A program made the position numbers and the translations under genes. 64,000 nucleotides of DNA, taken from Chrysomallon squamiferum. Lineage: Eukaryota > Mollusca > Gastropoda > Neomphalida > Peltospiridae. The notes under the pieces were generated by a model, which did no database searches, had not been told where the DNA came from, and was given only the letters and a program-made list of their open reading frames with translations. The stretch covers positions 37,426,433-37,490,432 of the forward strand of contig CM022665.1 of NCBI GenBank assembly GCA_012295275.1, in the 5' to 3' direction. This document shows, piece after piece, positions 53,738 to 64,000 of this stretch. Positions within the stretch are counted from its first letter, which is position 1. Every line of letters starts with the position of its first letter.

Positions 53738-53855
53738 TGCATACATACATACATACATACATACACACATACATACATACACATACATACATGCATACAT
53801 ACACACATACATACATATATCATAAATACATACATACATACTATAGATACATACA
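53738..53855 (+). repeat. Imperfect (CATA)n microsatellite
   Basis: CATA repeats with CACA and TGCA variants over about 118 bases. Confidence 0.9.
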
Positions 53856-54015
53856 TAGTCTTTCTATTTGCGTGTATATGTCTGTGCATGTATATATGTT
53901 TGTGTATGTATGTATTTATCTATCTGTCTTTCTATTTTGTGTATGTGTCTGCATGTAAAAAAAAACCCTAATAATAATTTATAATATTTTGTAATTGGCA
54001 ATAAAAAAAAAACAC

Positions 54016-54056
<41 letters not shown>
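54016..54056 (+). repeat. (AAT)n microsatellite
   Basis: About 41 bases of AAT triplets. Confidence 0.95.
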
Positions 54057-54058
<2 letters not shown>

Positions 54059-54541
54059 TGATAAATAAACTAATTAACCAAATAACTAGTCAAACGTACA
54101 AACAAACTTCTCTGTGTTACAGACACAAATATATTCAGAAAGAAAAATAGACAAACAAAAAAAAATCCCCATAAAATTCATGGACAGACAGGCAGATATA
54201 TAAAATTATATCGTAAATGATAATTACCGTAAACGATATAACAAAGTTATTTAATTATTATAATAATAAAATATTAATAATTAATTATGACATGTTAATT
54301 AACGATTCGAGACCGAACAGAATTTCTTAATTACCATTAGCGTAGCAGATAATCCTATTTTAGTGATTTATATGTTGTGTTGTGTCATGCTGTGCTGTGC
54401 TATATTACATTATATTATATTACGTTGTGTTACGTTACGTTAAGCTGTATGATATGGTATTTAAACTAGCTAAACCATGTTGCGTTATTTATGTTACATA
54501 ACATGTTTATTGCATTGACTTATTTGGTTTCTTTCTTTCAT

Positions 54542-54582
<41 letters not shown>

Positions 54583-54849
54583 CTTCTTCGGAATAATCAG
54601 CATCAGCATTTTCTCCTTTATCTTGATTTGTTGTTTTATTTTTATTTTTAAATCTAGTATTAATCCCTATTATCCCAGTATAACCTCTTTACAGTCGTAA
54701 TAAAACATCGCTATCTTTTAACGTCATACTTTTAATATTGAGTGCTTAAGGCGTATTTCTGACATGTGTTAAAATTGTAATTCTGAAACTGCTGGCTTAA
54801 TGTATAATGTTGTAGCATAAGAGTCACAACTTTGATTTTCTTGGAATTT

Positions 54850-54850
54850 G

Positions 54851-54890
<40 letters not shown>
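54850..54890 (+). repeat. Poly-A tract
   Basis: About 40 consecutive A residues, the longest homopolymer in the window. Confidence 0.95.
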
Positions 54891-54893
<3 letters not shown>

Positions 54894-55129
54894 TGGAAGT
54901 ATCATGGTTGCACTCGATATAGAACTCTTTTTATTCTTTGTACGTTTAAAAACAAACACTGTACCTAGAATATCTAAGTCTAACCTCACCATAATCAAAA
55001 TAAAACCGATTTATTCTCAGTCTTCATCTCCTTTACCTTCTTCTTCTTCTTCATCTTTTTCAAACTGATATTATTGCTATATTACTTTATTTCTAAACAA
55101 TTTTACTTTATCCCCGTGTCTCTCAATCT

Positions 55130-55560
55130 GGACCCAGAACGACTAATTCATGTGGAAGACTGAATGGAAGCTGAGCGCAGTTTAAATGGGAAATAATCGC
55201 CGCTGAGTATAAAATTGGCCTCGTCTGGTTCCTATCATCCGTCTTTTGTGACTGCGCCATACATCACGATTAGAGCAAGGAACGTGCGCGCTTTCTTAAA
55301 CACTACCAGGAAATCAGCCTTCACTTTCAGCGGTTTGACCATTATACAATTAATCGGGACTCAAAAGACAACAAACCCACAGATAGGCCCATTGTTATTT
55401 GCAGCAGGTTGCCGAATTCATTCTTTCCCGTAGCTGGCAATAACGTCAGGCATCGCGCCATGAATTATTTATGGTCTATTAATTCCCAGTGTAATAAAAT
55501 AATGTATTTCCTGTTCTCAAGAAGGCGGATAATTGGTCGTAATGTTGAGTCGAGAGAAAA
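55130..55560. other. Repeat-free island, candidate conserved non-coding element
   Basis: About 430 bases with balanced composition, several CpGs and TAAT words. A 72-codon plus-strand frame (55215-55433) has no recognisable features and no splice flanks. It may be a regulatory element of either neighbour. Confidence 0.3.
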
Positions 55561-55911
55561 TGTAATCAAAGCATTGGACCAGAGTTAAGAGAATATTAAT
55601 ACGAAATATTTATTAAAGAAGGAAGAAAGAAAGAACTACTAAACACACATGCCTAAGAAAAATACTACATACGCATGCACATTAAAAACTCAAAGAATTC
55701 GAACGTACATGAACCCCAAAGAAAAGATTTCAAGAAACATTAAAATAAATGTTATTATTATGACTATATAGAGGTTAGACTGAGAAATGCTGTGTACAAA
55801 TTTGTTTTAGCAAACACAGAAATAATTAAGATGAATAACAAATTAAAGTACAAGAAGAAGAAGATGATTACGATGAAGTTAAATAGAAGATATCGAAGGG
55901 GAAAAAGTTAA

Positions 55912-55942
<31 letters not shown>

Positions 55943-57733
55943 ATTCTGAGAATCCAAATAAATTATTTAAAAAAATAAATAATAATAATAAATCCATTTA
56001 AAGAAAAAGTAATAATTATAATAATAATAAAAAAAAAAAAAACAATAATAATAAAAAAAACAAAAAAACATAGAAAAATAGAAAAGACAAAAAGAGGAAA
56101 AAAAGTGATAAAAAATAGTTTTATGCAGTCTGAACGTTTATGTTATTCATATCAGTGCAGTAACATGCACAACATATAAAACTGGTGTCTCGTAAAGTCA
56201 GTTGTTACACGACTGTCTGACTGAGGTTATAGTGGCGATGCGTTACTATCAAAATGTCACCAACTTTGTCTGAAATTCTTTGCACAGCTGCGCCTTTCTA
56301 ACAGATTAAACAAATCACTTGAACTCAAAGGTTGGTGTCTGTGCGGAAACATCAGCAACTTGTTTTCGCGTCCAGATGGACAAAATGTTAAGACGTTCTT
56401 CACAGAAACGTGCTCAAGTAACCCCTGGCTCGACCACAAAGTCGATGGCTCTCCAAGCTACAGAAATGAAACAAATGCATATATATACAAACAGCAGCGA
56501 CTCTCTTTCGTTTTCGTCAGTGCTTCAGCGTTCTTGAAAACTTGTGTAACTGCATGTGCTTTGATAATAAACAATTCTGTCAATCTAATGTTAACTTTAA
56601 AAGAAAACATTTTATATCTGTTTCCATCTTACAGTAGTAATTTTAACTATTCGTGGGTTTTTTCGTTTTTTTTTTTTCTCTCTCTCTCTTTATTTTTTTC
56701 CTGCACGAACAATGATCCGTCTAATTTTTCCAAATCACTGAGCGGAACTTTTGATGTTTTGAGCAAAAATGAAAAAGTTCAGTGGACAAAACCATCATAT
56801 TTTCAAAATAAAAAAATGAGAGATAACATTCTGATAAGCAGCTTAGAAGGAACATTGAGTACGATGATACAATTATTGCTTCAGCAGATGCTGTAGAAAA
56901 AGGATGGCAGGAGACTTTTTAAAACTCTTTGTCGAGTTTGAGAAGAGACAAATTAAAATACAGAAATGAAGGCTTTCATTCGTCATGCAAAATCAGCAAC
57001 ATCAGAGATAAGTGCCAACATGTTACCATCCTCACTGACGCCTTTTCTACGCTTCTGATTCTTCTCAAGATTCTTGAAACCAGCAAACTTGGTTCTCCTT
57101 GATCACCTCCTCAGCTGAAGATCAATTTAGCATCAGTGAATTCCTTGTGAAATCCAGAAAACAAGAAAGTGAAGAGCATCCATGAAGTTGATATACCTTT
57201 TAAGATGAAACGATTCTGACTTTGAAGAATAAAAATCATCATAAAAAAACACCAAAAACAAAAACAAACCAACAAAAGAGGCTTGTGGGATCTAGAAAAA
57301 GGGGTGAAAATGACTATATTGCTCATTGCAGTTTTGAAACGTAGTCAGTCAATTAAATGAAAAGAGATGCGACTCTGAGGCTGAGATAACATTCCTATTA
57401 TACAACTGATAAGAAAAACGAATCTAGAAGTCCACAGAGAGCCAAACTGACAAATTAATGTGACTGACGACTGTGTTTCTACTTTAATAGCCGAAACACG
57501 CATAATGGTAACAAACCAGTCTAATAGTTTGAGCGTCTCGCATGCTAATCCGAGGACACCGAGTACAAACACTAATGAACGCTGATGTCAGACTCACTGG
57601 CGAATGGTAAGGAAAAGAAATACAACAAGAGTGAAGATCTTAGAAATAACTGTTAGGATTAAATTCGCGTCTATCTGATGAATGGTAAAGGTTTTTTAAT
57701 GAAGTTAAAACATCAAATTTTAAATTCTAAAAT

Positions 57734-57735
<2 letters not shown>

Positions 57736-57771
<36 letters not shown>
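57736..57771 (+). repeat. (AAT)n microsatellite
   Basis: About 36 bases of AAT triplets. Confidence 0.95.
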
Positions 57772-58450
57772 TTAAAATATAAATAGCAAAATGATTTTTA
57801 AAAAACAACAATTCAAATGAATGTCGAAAGTAGACGGATGTATGTATCAGTAATCCAGTAACACGTGCATATGTGCACGAGTAGATATATTGATAACAAT
57901 TAAACACCAGTAAATAAATAAATGTTGCAGTAATATACCCCCAGACACCAACCGCAGAAAATATGGTTTGAAATGCGCAAAATAAAATATTCGTACAAGA
58001 AGATATCTAGCATTATATCAAATGAAAACTAAAGATTAAAAAATTAAGAATTAAAAAACGTATTCAGAATAACTATGTCATTTAAGCTGCCTCATATTCC
58101 AAAACTGATAATTAAACGTTAAACCTGTTGTCTCCGTTACAGACTCCCATAAGTCATTTGTTTTCCAAGAATGAGATATTTTTCTAGACTAAGTTTGACG
58201 TTTATTGTTTTCATGTACAATTAGATAACAAAGTTATTACTGGAAACAATCGCTGTATACCTCAGAGATGTGAAATAGCACACCATTGTTACAGTCCAGA
58301 GCGCTTTGTGTCTTGTCAGTAGTTTGTGCATAACGAATGCTTCCCTTTTTCTTCTTCTTTTGTTACGAAATCGAGATAAAGATCTTTTCAAGCCTAAATA
58401 AAGCATAAAATACTTTTATGACAAAGCCAGCTAACCACAGAGACAAACAT

Positions 58451-58462
58451 GAGTGAGTGAGT

Positions 58463-58522
<60 letters not shown>
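58451..58522 (+). repeat. (GAGT)n followed by (GA)n microsatellite
   Basis: About 17 bases of GAGT tetramers grade into about 55 bases of GA repeat. Confidence 0.95.
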
Positions 58523-58526
<4 letters not shown>

Positions 58527-58761
58527 AATCGAAAACCACCATTCACATAATTAATAATTCATGCACTCTTAGTATTCATGTGATTATATAATATTTCTGT
58601 GTATGATGTGTACTATTGCTAAGAGTAAACTGACATATATTGTTAAGTCTTTAATTTCCAAAATGTTGAATATACTGAAACGTATTTTTCTATAATGCAA
58701 CCTTATGTATAATCATACTACTGTGTTTAGGGAAAGATTTATCAGACACACACACACACAT

Positions 58762-58793
<32 letters not shown>

Positions 58794-60026
58794 ACAAAAA
58801 CAAAAACAAAGAACAAAAACAAAAAACAAAAACAAAACAAAGCAGCTTCTGCATACGGCCTTACAGGCTCTACGAATTTCTGATCAGTTATTATACTTTA
58901 TTCTGTGTTAGCACATGTTAAACAGGGCCTCCATATTTTCTACAGTTAGGATCACACGAGGTCAAAATTCGTCCCTGACTGAACCATGTCAACAATGAAC
59001 AATTTAAAACAAATATCGTCCACAGTTGTAACAAATATTGACATCTAATATTACCCTACGATTAGTAGTTATTAATCTGTCAAAGAGCTAAAACACCTGA
59101 GCCGTTTTTGTGTAGATAATTAATTATTTACTTCACGAGATCTTGATTGTGATTATCTGACAAGAGTTTTGTCCCTTTAAGAACTATCGGATTCTGGAAG
59201 CGTTTTCAGACATTTTATTATGAGAACACGTTTTGGTCTTTCTCGCGTATTATATTGCTTACACGGAGATTCTTATTTTTATATTTATTTATTTATATAC
59301 TGAAATTACGGTACAAATCATGGTTTACGATAGTTTAAATATTCATGTTTTCTTCAAATTACAGTTCCATCAATTTCATTATCTCAATAAATGTCTATTA
59401 CTTATATTTAAGAGACGTTTTCTATGCGCTATTTCATTCCTGTGTTTAAGGACTATTTGAAATATTGATCGTATTCATAACAAACACAGCACTGAAAAAT
59501 GACAAGAAAATGAAGTGAACGACAAACAAAAATATTCATGAAGTACAGACTTGGTTTTTTTTTTTTTTTCAGTTTTATTTTGATGCATTTCCCATGGATA
59601 CAGTTTGTATGAAAACTGACAGATATGATACAGTGTTAAGGAATTATAAATATTTTGGCTGTTTCTGCTTAATTTATATGTAATTTGTTTTTATTAGCTT
59701 TTAGTCTTTCTCTCCTTTTTTTTTGTATCATTTATTTATGTCTGTAAGCGTGCTTTTATGATTTACGTCTGTGAACATAACTAATACTGTAGATGCCTTT
59801 ACATCGTGTCTTTTGAGACAGTGATATTACACATAAATAAATATTACAAATTATTTGATCCAATGATACAAATTACTGGCTGGCTATGAACACAAATATT
59901 TAACATGTACAAACTAACAACGACGCAATTAATGACTAATAAAATAAAATACTACTGTACAAACAACTATGTACAAGATATTTCCCAATATACGACACTT
60001 CTAACCATGTACAAATTTATATCTAT

Positions 60027-60032
60027 TTTATT
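60027..60032 (-). promoter_or_regulatory. Candidate polyadenylation signal of the cyclin gene
   Basis: AATAAA on the minus strand, 138 bases beyond the stop codon at 60170. It is the first such hexamer downstream, followed by AT-rich sequence. Confidence 0.45.
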
Positions 60033-60169
60033 TAATATACATAATTATATAACTATGTACGCAACCATTGGCAGTAATATGAATATTTATACATCATTGT
60101 ATCACAGTCGGTATATCACATGCGTGTTTGTATAATAAATAGCTGGTCACTAATCTCCAGGCTTATGTT

Positions 60170-60286
60170 TTATCTGTTGGATGGAAGGATTCCTTTGGTG
60201 GCGTTAATTAAATCTGTGTTGTCTTTCAGTATTTCGTGTTTGCTGATAGCGCCACGTCTTGAACTGGCAAACTTTGTCCTTGCACC
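60170..60286 (-). CDS. CCNB: Cyclin terminal coding exon (7 of 7)
   Basis: The acceptor is GTGTTGTTAG ending 60287. In the frame carried from exon 6 it reads GARTKFASSRRGAISKH and on to a TAA at 60172-60170, 38 residues. The K(F/Y)ASS(R/K) block is the standard final helix of mitotic cyclins, which confirms the junction. Other reading frames across the same bases are spurious. Confidence 0.88.
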   Translation of the reverse strand, partial: GARTKFASSRRGAISKHEILKDNTDLINATKGILPSNR

Positions 60287-62785
60287 CTAACAACACACAG
60301 AAAAATACTTTAGTAATATAACAAACCAGAATCAAAAAAAGAAAAAAAAAAAATAGAATATATTTTGAACATTTGTATGCAAAATGTTCAAACAAAATCA
60401 ACTTAACTGACAAAACTCCAGCGTAAAAAATTAAAGACATTTAAGTGATTTGAATATACAGGGTACCAAATAAAAAACATGCCATCATTCTCAATGCTGG
60501 ATAAACAGTATCGCACCAGTTATTAAAGTGTTAGAGGTTTAATCGTCAAAATCTGTGTAATCCCAGAAATGGTATCAGGCACGTATAATGATACATAATC
60601 ATTGTATTTATAAATCATAATTTTATCATGCTCTGTATTCAAATACAAATACATAAATGAATAAATGTGTATCACACATACCCAGGCACGCACGCACAAA
60701 TTATTATAGAAAGTTTGATACTTACTCTACAAGACAGAGCAAGAGAAAGAAGAAAACGAAAATCACCTGAAGTTCACGGCTTGAGGCTTTAAACAGCATC
60801 TTGCTGAGTATTACAATACATTCCTTCATGTCTTGCTTGATGTATTTGGTGTAAAAAGCCAGAGTTGGAGTCCAGATCATCTCCGTACGAAACAGCAGAC
60901 GAGCCAAGTACAGCGTGCTGGCTGCTATCAGAGAGGGCGGGAAGTACACCAACACGTGGTTTGTAAGACTCAAATCCAGAACGTATTCAGAAAGCTGATA
61001 CTCCTGAAAATTCATAAACCAGTATTAATCTTCACCTGCATTAATACAAATAAACAAGTTTACTTGTGTGCGTTCGTATGTGACCTACTGAGTTTATATG
61101 TGAATGTGTGTGTATTTTGTAAGTTTGTGTGAAACCTCCATGCACAGAAAACTGACCATTTAAGAGAAACAGATGCCATAAAGATGATTGTAATGATGTA
61201 GATGACAATGCTTATGTTTGGTAGAAGCTTAAATTGGTGTACAAACTACAATCCCCTACCATCACCGTGTTTTGATATTGGAACGTTTCATACAGTAACA
61301 TCCAGAGATGACTGGACCAAATCTGTAATAAAGACCGAGTTTTTCAAAGAAACAAACCTCTTTTGTATACGACTGAGTTCCAATGAATCTTCTCAGAAAG
61401 GTGATTGGTGTGGGGATGTTGAGATCAAACTTTAACGTCTTCAAAACAACGATCTCCATCCCCAAAACTTCAGCCACAGTGTAAGAATTAGCTGTCAGTT
61501 TGCAAAGTGTAGATATCTAAAATAAACAAGATAAACAACAACAACAAAAACAAACAAAGATACCCACATGATTTATGCATTTGTGTTAAAAGTGTTAAAA
61601 TGTATCTTTGTCTACATATTTATGCATAAATCTAACAATTTATTTTGTGTATATTTGTCTGTATGCATGTTGTTCATCTGTCGTCTGCTAAGTTTAAAAA
61701 AAAAAAGTTTTCTGCGTCACAGTGTGTAGAAAAAGGGCAGTCAGTGTTAATTCAGTTTAACGGTGACAGTCTGAATTAGTTCAAATTACCACATGTCACA
61801 CAAACGTGTTAAAACGCACACCTCAGGTGGAAACCGCTCAATAAATTTAGCGGCAATCAGTAGACACGTGATTCCCAACAACTGCAACAACGACAGTCGC
61901 ACTTTCTGGATGCTGGCGTATCTGTCAATCATAGCCACGGTGAGGTGAAGCGATTCTTCGTTTAAATTCTCGTGATTCTGTAGAAACAAAAAAAAAAAAA
62001 AAAAAAAAAAAGGTTTTGCAGCTGGCAATGAAATATCCTTCCTTCCAAACTAAAAATTTAAACTGGACAAATAGAAATGTCGATGACAAATGAATGTTTT
62101 AAAATGTTTGTAGAACTGAAAACAAGAACAATGCATAATAGATGATAAAAGTAACGACAGATTTTTATTTCATTTCATTTTAATATATTTTTAATATATA
62201 TATTTTTTTCCCTCTGACTCAGGGTATGTTTATACACACAGTCCACCAATCCTAATCTGTGTTAAGTTTATAATGGTAAAAAGTGGTGAATAATTAAACA
62301 CTACTTAGGTGGGTTTTTTTCTGAATGTACATCTTGCTTGAACGTACAGATAGCAATTTTTAAAATGCTAAAAACAACTGGATCGTCGCGACTGGAATGG
62401 TCCGCACCGACTCACTCCATCACCGCCTAGCCTTCCAGAAAGAAAGAATACTGTAATTACTACGAAGAAAAAGAATTATTACCTGCACCTGGGTTAGCCA
62501 GTCCATGAGAATGGCTCGCATTCTTGGCGTTAGCTCTGGATCACGTTCTAAATAAGTTGCAGGGAACGTCCATCTTGCTTCAACCTCCTTGATAAAAAAC
62601 ACGCAAACCAGGGCAGCATGAATTAATTATCAAAAAATTAAATGAAATAATATCTTTACAAGTCAGTATATGTACATGTGTATTATTTATTAGAGTATGC
62701 ATGTATGCGTGGCTTCTATACACCCAAACGTGTGTGTACGTGTGTGTGCGTGCGTGCGCGTGAGTGTGCGCGTGCGTGTGTGTGT

Positions 62786-62818
<33 letters not shown>

Positions 62819-63657
62819 TGTATACAGTTATTGGCTGGCATGAAATCAGGTAATATGCGAGTTGTGTGTCACTAACCTGTAGATAATTAACGATATCACA
62901 CGCGTATTCTGGACACAGAAAAACTTTGGTGTGTTTGTCTGCGTCTCTCACCCCAGACGGCAGTCTGACTGGTCCGAGTTTTGTGAACAACTCGTATATC
63001 GTCTCCACTTCCATAGCTTCATCTAACAAAAACAGGGAACAATTAACTTATCACGTCTCCATTCTTATCTTATTTCTATTTGTATTACCGTTTTTTTTTG
63101 TTCTAATTCGTGTGTATTGTTTTTCATATTTAAATCATTATTATTGTATGAACGAAATTTGCTCACTGTATTTCATTTTTCATTTATAATATTGTTTTCA
63201 GGATTTTTTTTTTTTTAAAAGAAGAAAAAAAAAAAAGAAAATCAAATGTTATCCAAACAATTCTTAAACATAATAAAATGGTTAAAAATAATCTTGCCAT
63301 CATTAATTTTACTTCATTAGATGATGGTGCTACCTGTTTCTTCAGCTTGTTAGGTGATTTAAAATATATATTTACATATATTTGCAAAAATTCATTTTTC
63401 AATTATTCTTGTTTGCTCAATAAAATAACAAATCATTTCCACTATCAGAATACTATTAATTATTATTATTATTATTATTATTATAGCTTTGTTAAAAAGA
63501 AATACGATATGCAAGTACAAGATCTTTGTTGACTTGTTAAACACAATATGTTTGAAATACCCACCTTTTATGACTACATAAGATGGAATTGAACCTTCGC
63601 CCACTACTTTCGCTTGTGTCCTTGTCTTTCTGTTTCGTCTCTGTGCTGATCTGTGAC
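60170..63657 (-). CDS. CCNB: B-type (mitotic) cyclin, 3' part of gene, seven coding exons
   Basis: Join in minus-strand order: 63657-63565, 63022-62877, 62587-62483, 61977-61822, 61516-61358, 61003-60767, 60286-60170. All junctions are GT-AG. The first internal intron is phase 1 and the other five phase 0; the product is 336 residues ending in TAA. Mitotic cyclins bind and activate Cdk1 and add substrate selectivity. Cyclin box 1 spans roughly 80-190 and box 2 roughly 190-310. Key residues are visible: MRAIL with Trp (102-109, hydrophobic docking patch), the Arg in MRAIL, Asp in MIDRY (132), Lys in AAKF (158) and Glu in GMEIVVL (187). DWLTQVQ and YFPPSLIAA favour B-type over A-type. CPEYA and YLERDPELT also recall B3, so the subtype is open. 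KFIERFPPE replaces the usual KYEE(M/I)YPPE. The N-terminus, including any destruction box, is beyond the right edge. Confidence 0.93.
60767..61003 (-). CDS. CCNB: Cyclin exon 6 of 7 in window (second cyclin fold)
   Basis: The acceptor is AATTTTCAG ending 61004 and the donor is GTGATT from 60766; 79 codons, phase 0. It encodes LSEYVLDLSL, YFPPSLIAASTLYLARLL and WTPTLAFYTKY, the hallmark blocks of the Cyclin_C domain. Confidence 0.93.
61358..61516 (-). CDS. CCNB: Cyclin exon 5 of 7 in window
   Basis: The acceptor is TTTATTTTAG ending 61517 and the donor is GTTTGT from 61357; 53 codons, phase 0. It begins ISTLCKLTANSYT, so that FPPE-I-S restores the usual PPE(I/V) junction. It continues GMEIVVLKTLKFDLNIPTP and TFLRRF, the end of the first cyclin fold and start of the second. 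Confidence 0.92.
61822..61977 (-). CDS. CCNB: Cyclin exon 4 of 7 in window
   Basis: The acceptor is TTTCTACAG ending 61978, after a long T tract on the minus strand. The donor is GTGTGC from 61821, a weak match. It encodes 52 residues with ESLHLTVAMIDRY, LLQLLGIT and AAKFIERFPPE. It aligns with the B-cyclin ETLYMTVAIIDRF to YPPE segment without gaps. Confidence 0.93.
62483..62587 (-). CDS. CCNB: Cyclin exon 3 of 7 in window (MRAIL helix)
   Basis: The acceptor is TTATCAAG ending 62588 and the donor is GTAATA from 62482; 35 codons, phase 0 at both ends. It contains PRMRAILMDWLTQVQ, the most conserved cyclin signature. Substitution of the usual V/I before DW by M is mild. Confidence 0.93.
62700..62822 (+). 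repeat. (GT)n microsatellite in cyclin intron
   Basis: TGTG/TGCG words become a pure GT run at about 62789-62815. It lies in the intron between cyclin exons 2 and 3 of the window; minus-strand His/Thr-rich translation here is intronic read-through. Confidence 0.9.
62877..63022 (-). CDS. CCNB: Cyclin exon 2 of 7 in window
   Basis: The acceptor is TTTTTGTTAG ending 63023 and the donor is GTTAGT from 62876. The first two bases complete a split Asp codon. It encodes LPSGVRDADK followed by CPEYACDIVNYLQ. The latter matches the helix just before the first cyclin fold in B-type cyclins, where a PEY-x-x-DI-x-x-YL pattern is usual. Confidence 0.88.
63458..63484 (+). repeat. (ATT)n microsatellite
   Basis: A short ATT triplet run in the intron between cyclin exons 1 and 2 of the window. 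Confidence 0.85.
63565..63657 (-). CDS. CCNB: Cyclin exon 1 of 7 in window (N-terminal linker, incoming phase 1)
   Basis: The acceptor is TTTCCAG ending 63658 and the donor is GTGGGT from 63564. It encodes about 30 residues (starting HRSAQRRNRK, ending SYVVIK) plus split codons at both ends. The sequence is basic then neutral, as expected of the poorly conserved region before the cyclin box. The acceptor phase shows at least one more coding exon upstream, outside the window or within the last 340 bases. Confidence 0.75.
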
Positions 63658-63660
63658 CTG

Positions 63661-63915
63661 GAAATATGACACTGAAAACATAATAAATCATAGAAATGCG
63701 ACATTGAAAACGACTGTATAACACGTTATAGAACTACGACACTGAAAACGACATAGTAATACGTTATAGAAAAACATGAAAAACGATATATAATACGTTA
63801 TAGAAATACGACACAGAAAACGATATTGTAATAAATTCTAGAAATACGATATTGAAAGCTAGAATTTATTAAGTAAAATTATAATAAATATAGAATTACG
63901 ACACTAAAAATTACA
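63661..63915. repeat. Minisatellite, about 32-38-bp period, about 7 units, abutting a cyclin splice acceptor
   Basis: GAAATACGAC-like words start at 63661, 63693, 63731, 63769 (degenerate), 63803, 63841 and 63893. Several are followed by AC(T/A)GAAAACGA and (T)AATACGTTATA. The first unit starts one base past the AG acceptor of cyclin exon 1, so the repeat forms its upstream pyrimidine tract on the minus strand. Confidence 0.75.
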
Positions 63916-64000
63916 TTTAAGCTCTAGATTCTATAATTACTAGTTTAAAACCAGGAATTTATTAAATAACGTAATAACAGAGAAATACGTATTTCAATAT
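63916..64000. other. Right edge, intron or upstream region of cyclin gene
   Basis: AT-rich sequence with no recognisable exon. The phase-1 acceptor at 63658 requires an upstream coding exon, so this is presumably intron. Confidence 0.5.

Noticed and set aside
56360-56896. 178-codon plus-strand open frame
   Set aside because: The longest frame not from simple repeats outside TMEM151, and a first look suggested a hAT-like transposase fragment. No catalytic or dimerisation motif could be placed, and the frame runs through T-rich and CT-rich noise.
59880-60075. Recurring ATGTACAA words just downstream of the cyclin stop
   Set aside because: Short, irregularly spaced and expected to recur in such AT-rich sequence.
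62580-62876. Read-through of cyclin exon 2 into a His/Thr-rich tail
   Set aside because: The tail is translation of the (GT)n intronic microsatellite beyond the GTTAGT donor. The next cyclin-box exon follows in phase.

Overview
This is a eukaryotic, AT-rich, gene-poor window. It has intron-containing genes with GT-AG junctions, very many long microsatellites ((GA/CT)n, (CATA)n, (AAT)n, (TTTA)n, homopolymers) and no bacterial-style gene packing. The two genes found are animal families. The texture, with kilobase introns full of CT/GA and CATA tracts, suggests a lophotrochozoan and most likely a mollusc such as a cephalopod. That taxonomic call is inference; nothing in the window is diagnostic.

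Gene 1 (minus strand) is a TMEM151-family multipass membrane protein. Nearly all of its coding sequence sits in one exon, 14573-16306, with a clear 3' splice site at its upstream end. A short first coding exon is proposed at 44252-44284, about 28 kb upstream. It ends in a GTAAGC donor in the matching phase and encodes the acidic, Glu-rich stretch that precedes the conserved K-Q-S-L segment in this family. The model gives a 588-residue protein. If it is right, the low-complexity tract from 16307 to 44251 is one intron, and the CpG-containing, CCAAT-box-containing sequence just above 44284 is its promoter and 5' UTR.

Gene 2 (minus strand) is the 3' part of a mitotic, B-type cyclin. Seven coding exons lie between 63657 and 60170 and join in frame to a 336-residue C-terminal product that covers the whole cyclin box pair and the stop codon. 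The last exon (60170-60286) was found by carrying the reading frame across the splice site. The N-terminal exons, where a destruction box would lie, are beyond the right edge.

The rest is non-coding. 1-14.3 kb lies downstream of TMEM151 and 44.5-60 kb lies between the two genes. Both hold microsatellites, several degenerate tandem arrays (about 150, 115, 117, 95, 66, 35 and 15 bp periods) and occasional compositionally balanced islands that could be regulatory. One strong repeat relation was seen: a 243-bp block at 1844-2086 recurs in inverted orientation at 52333-52575 with only three differences.

No CRISPR array, intact transposase, rRNA or tRNA was recognised. I found no evidence for an entirely new biological system. 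The points most worth checking are the inverted 243-bp pair, the distant TMEM151 first exon with its upstream ATGs, the divergent cyclin, and the minisatellite that abuts a cyclin splice acceptor.
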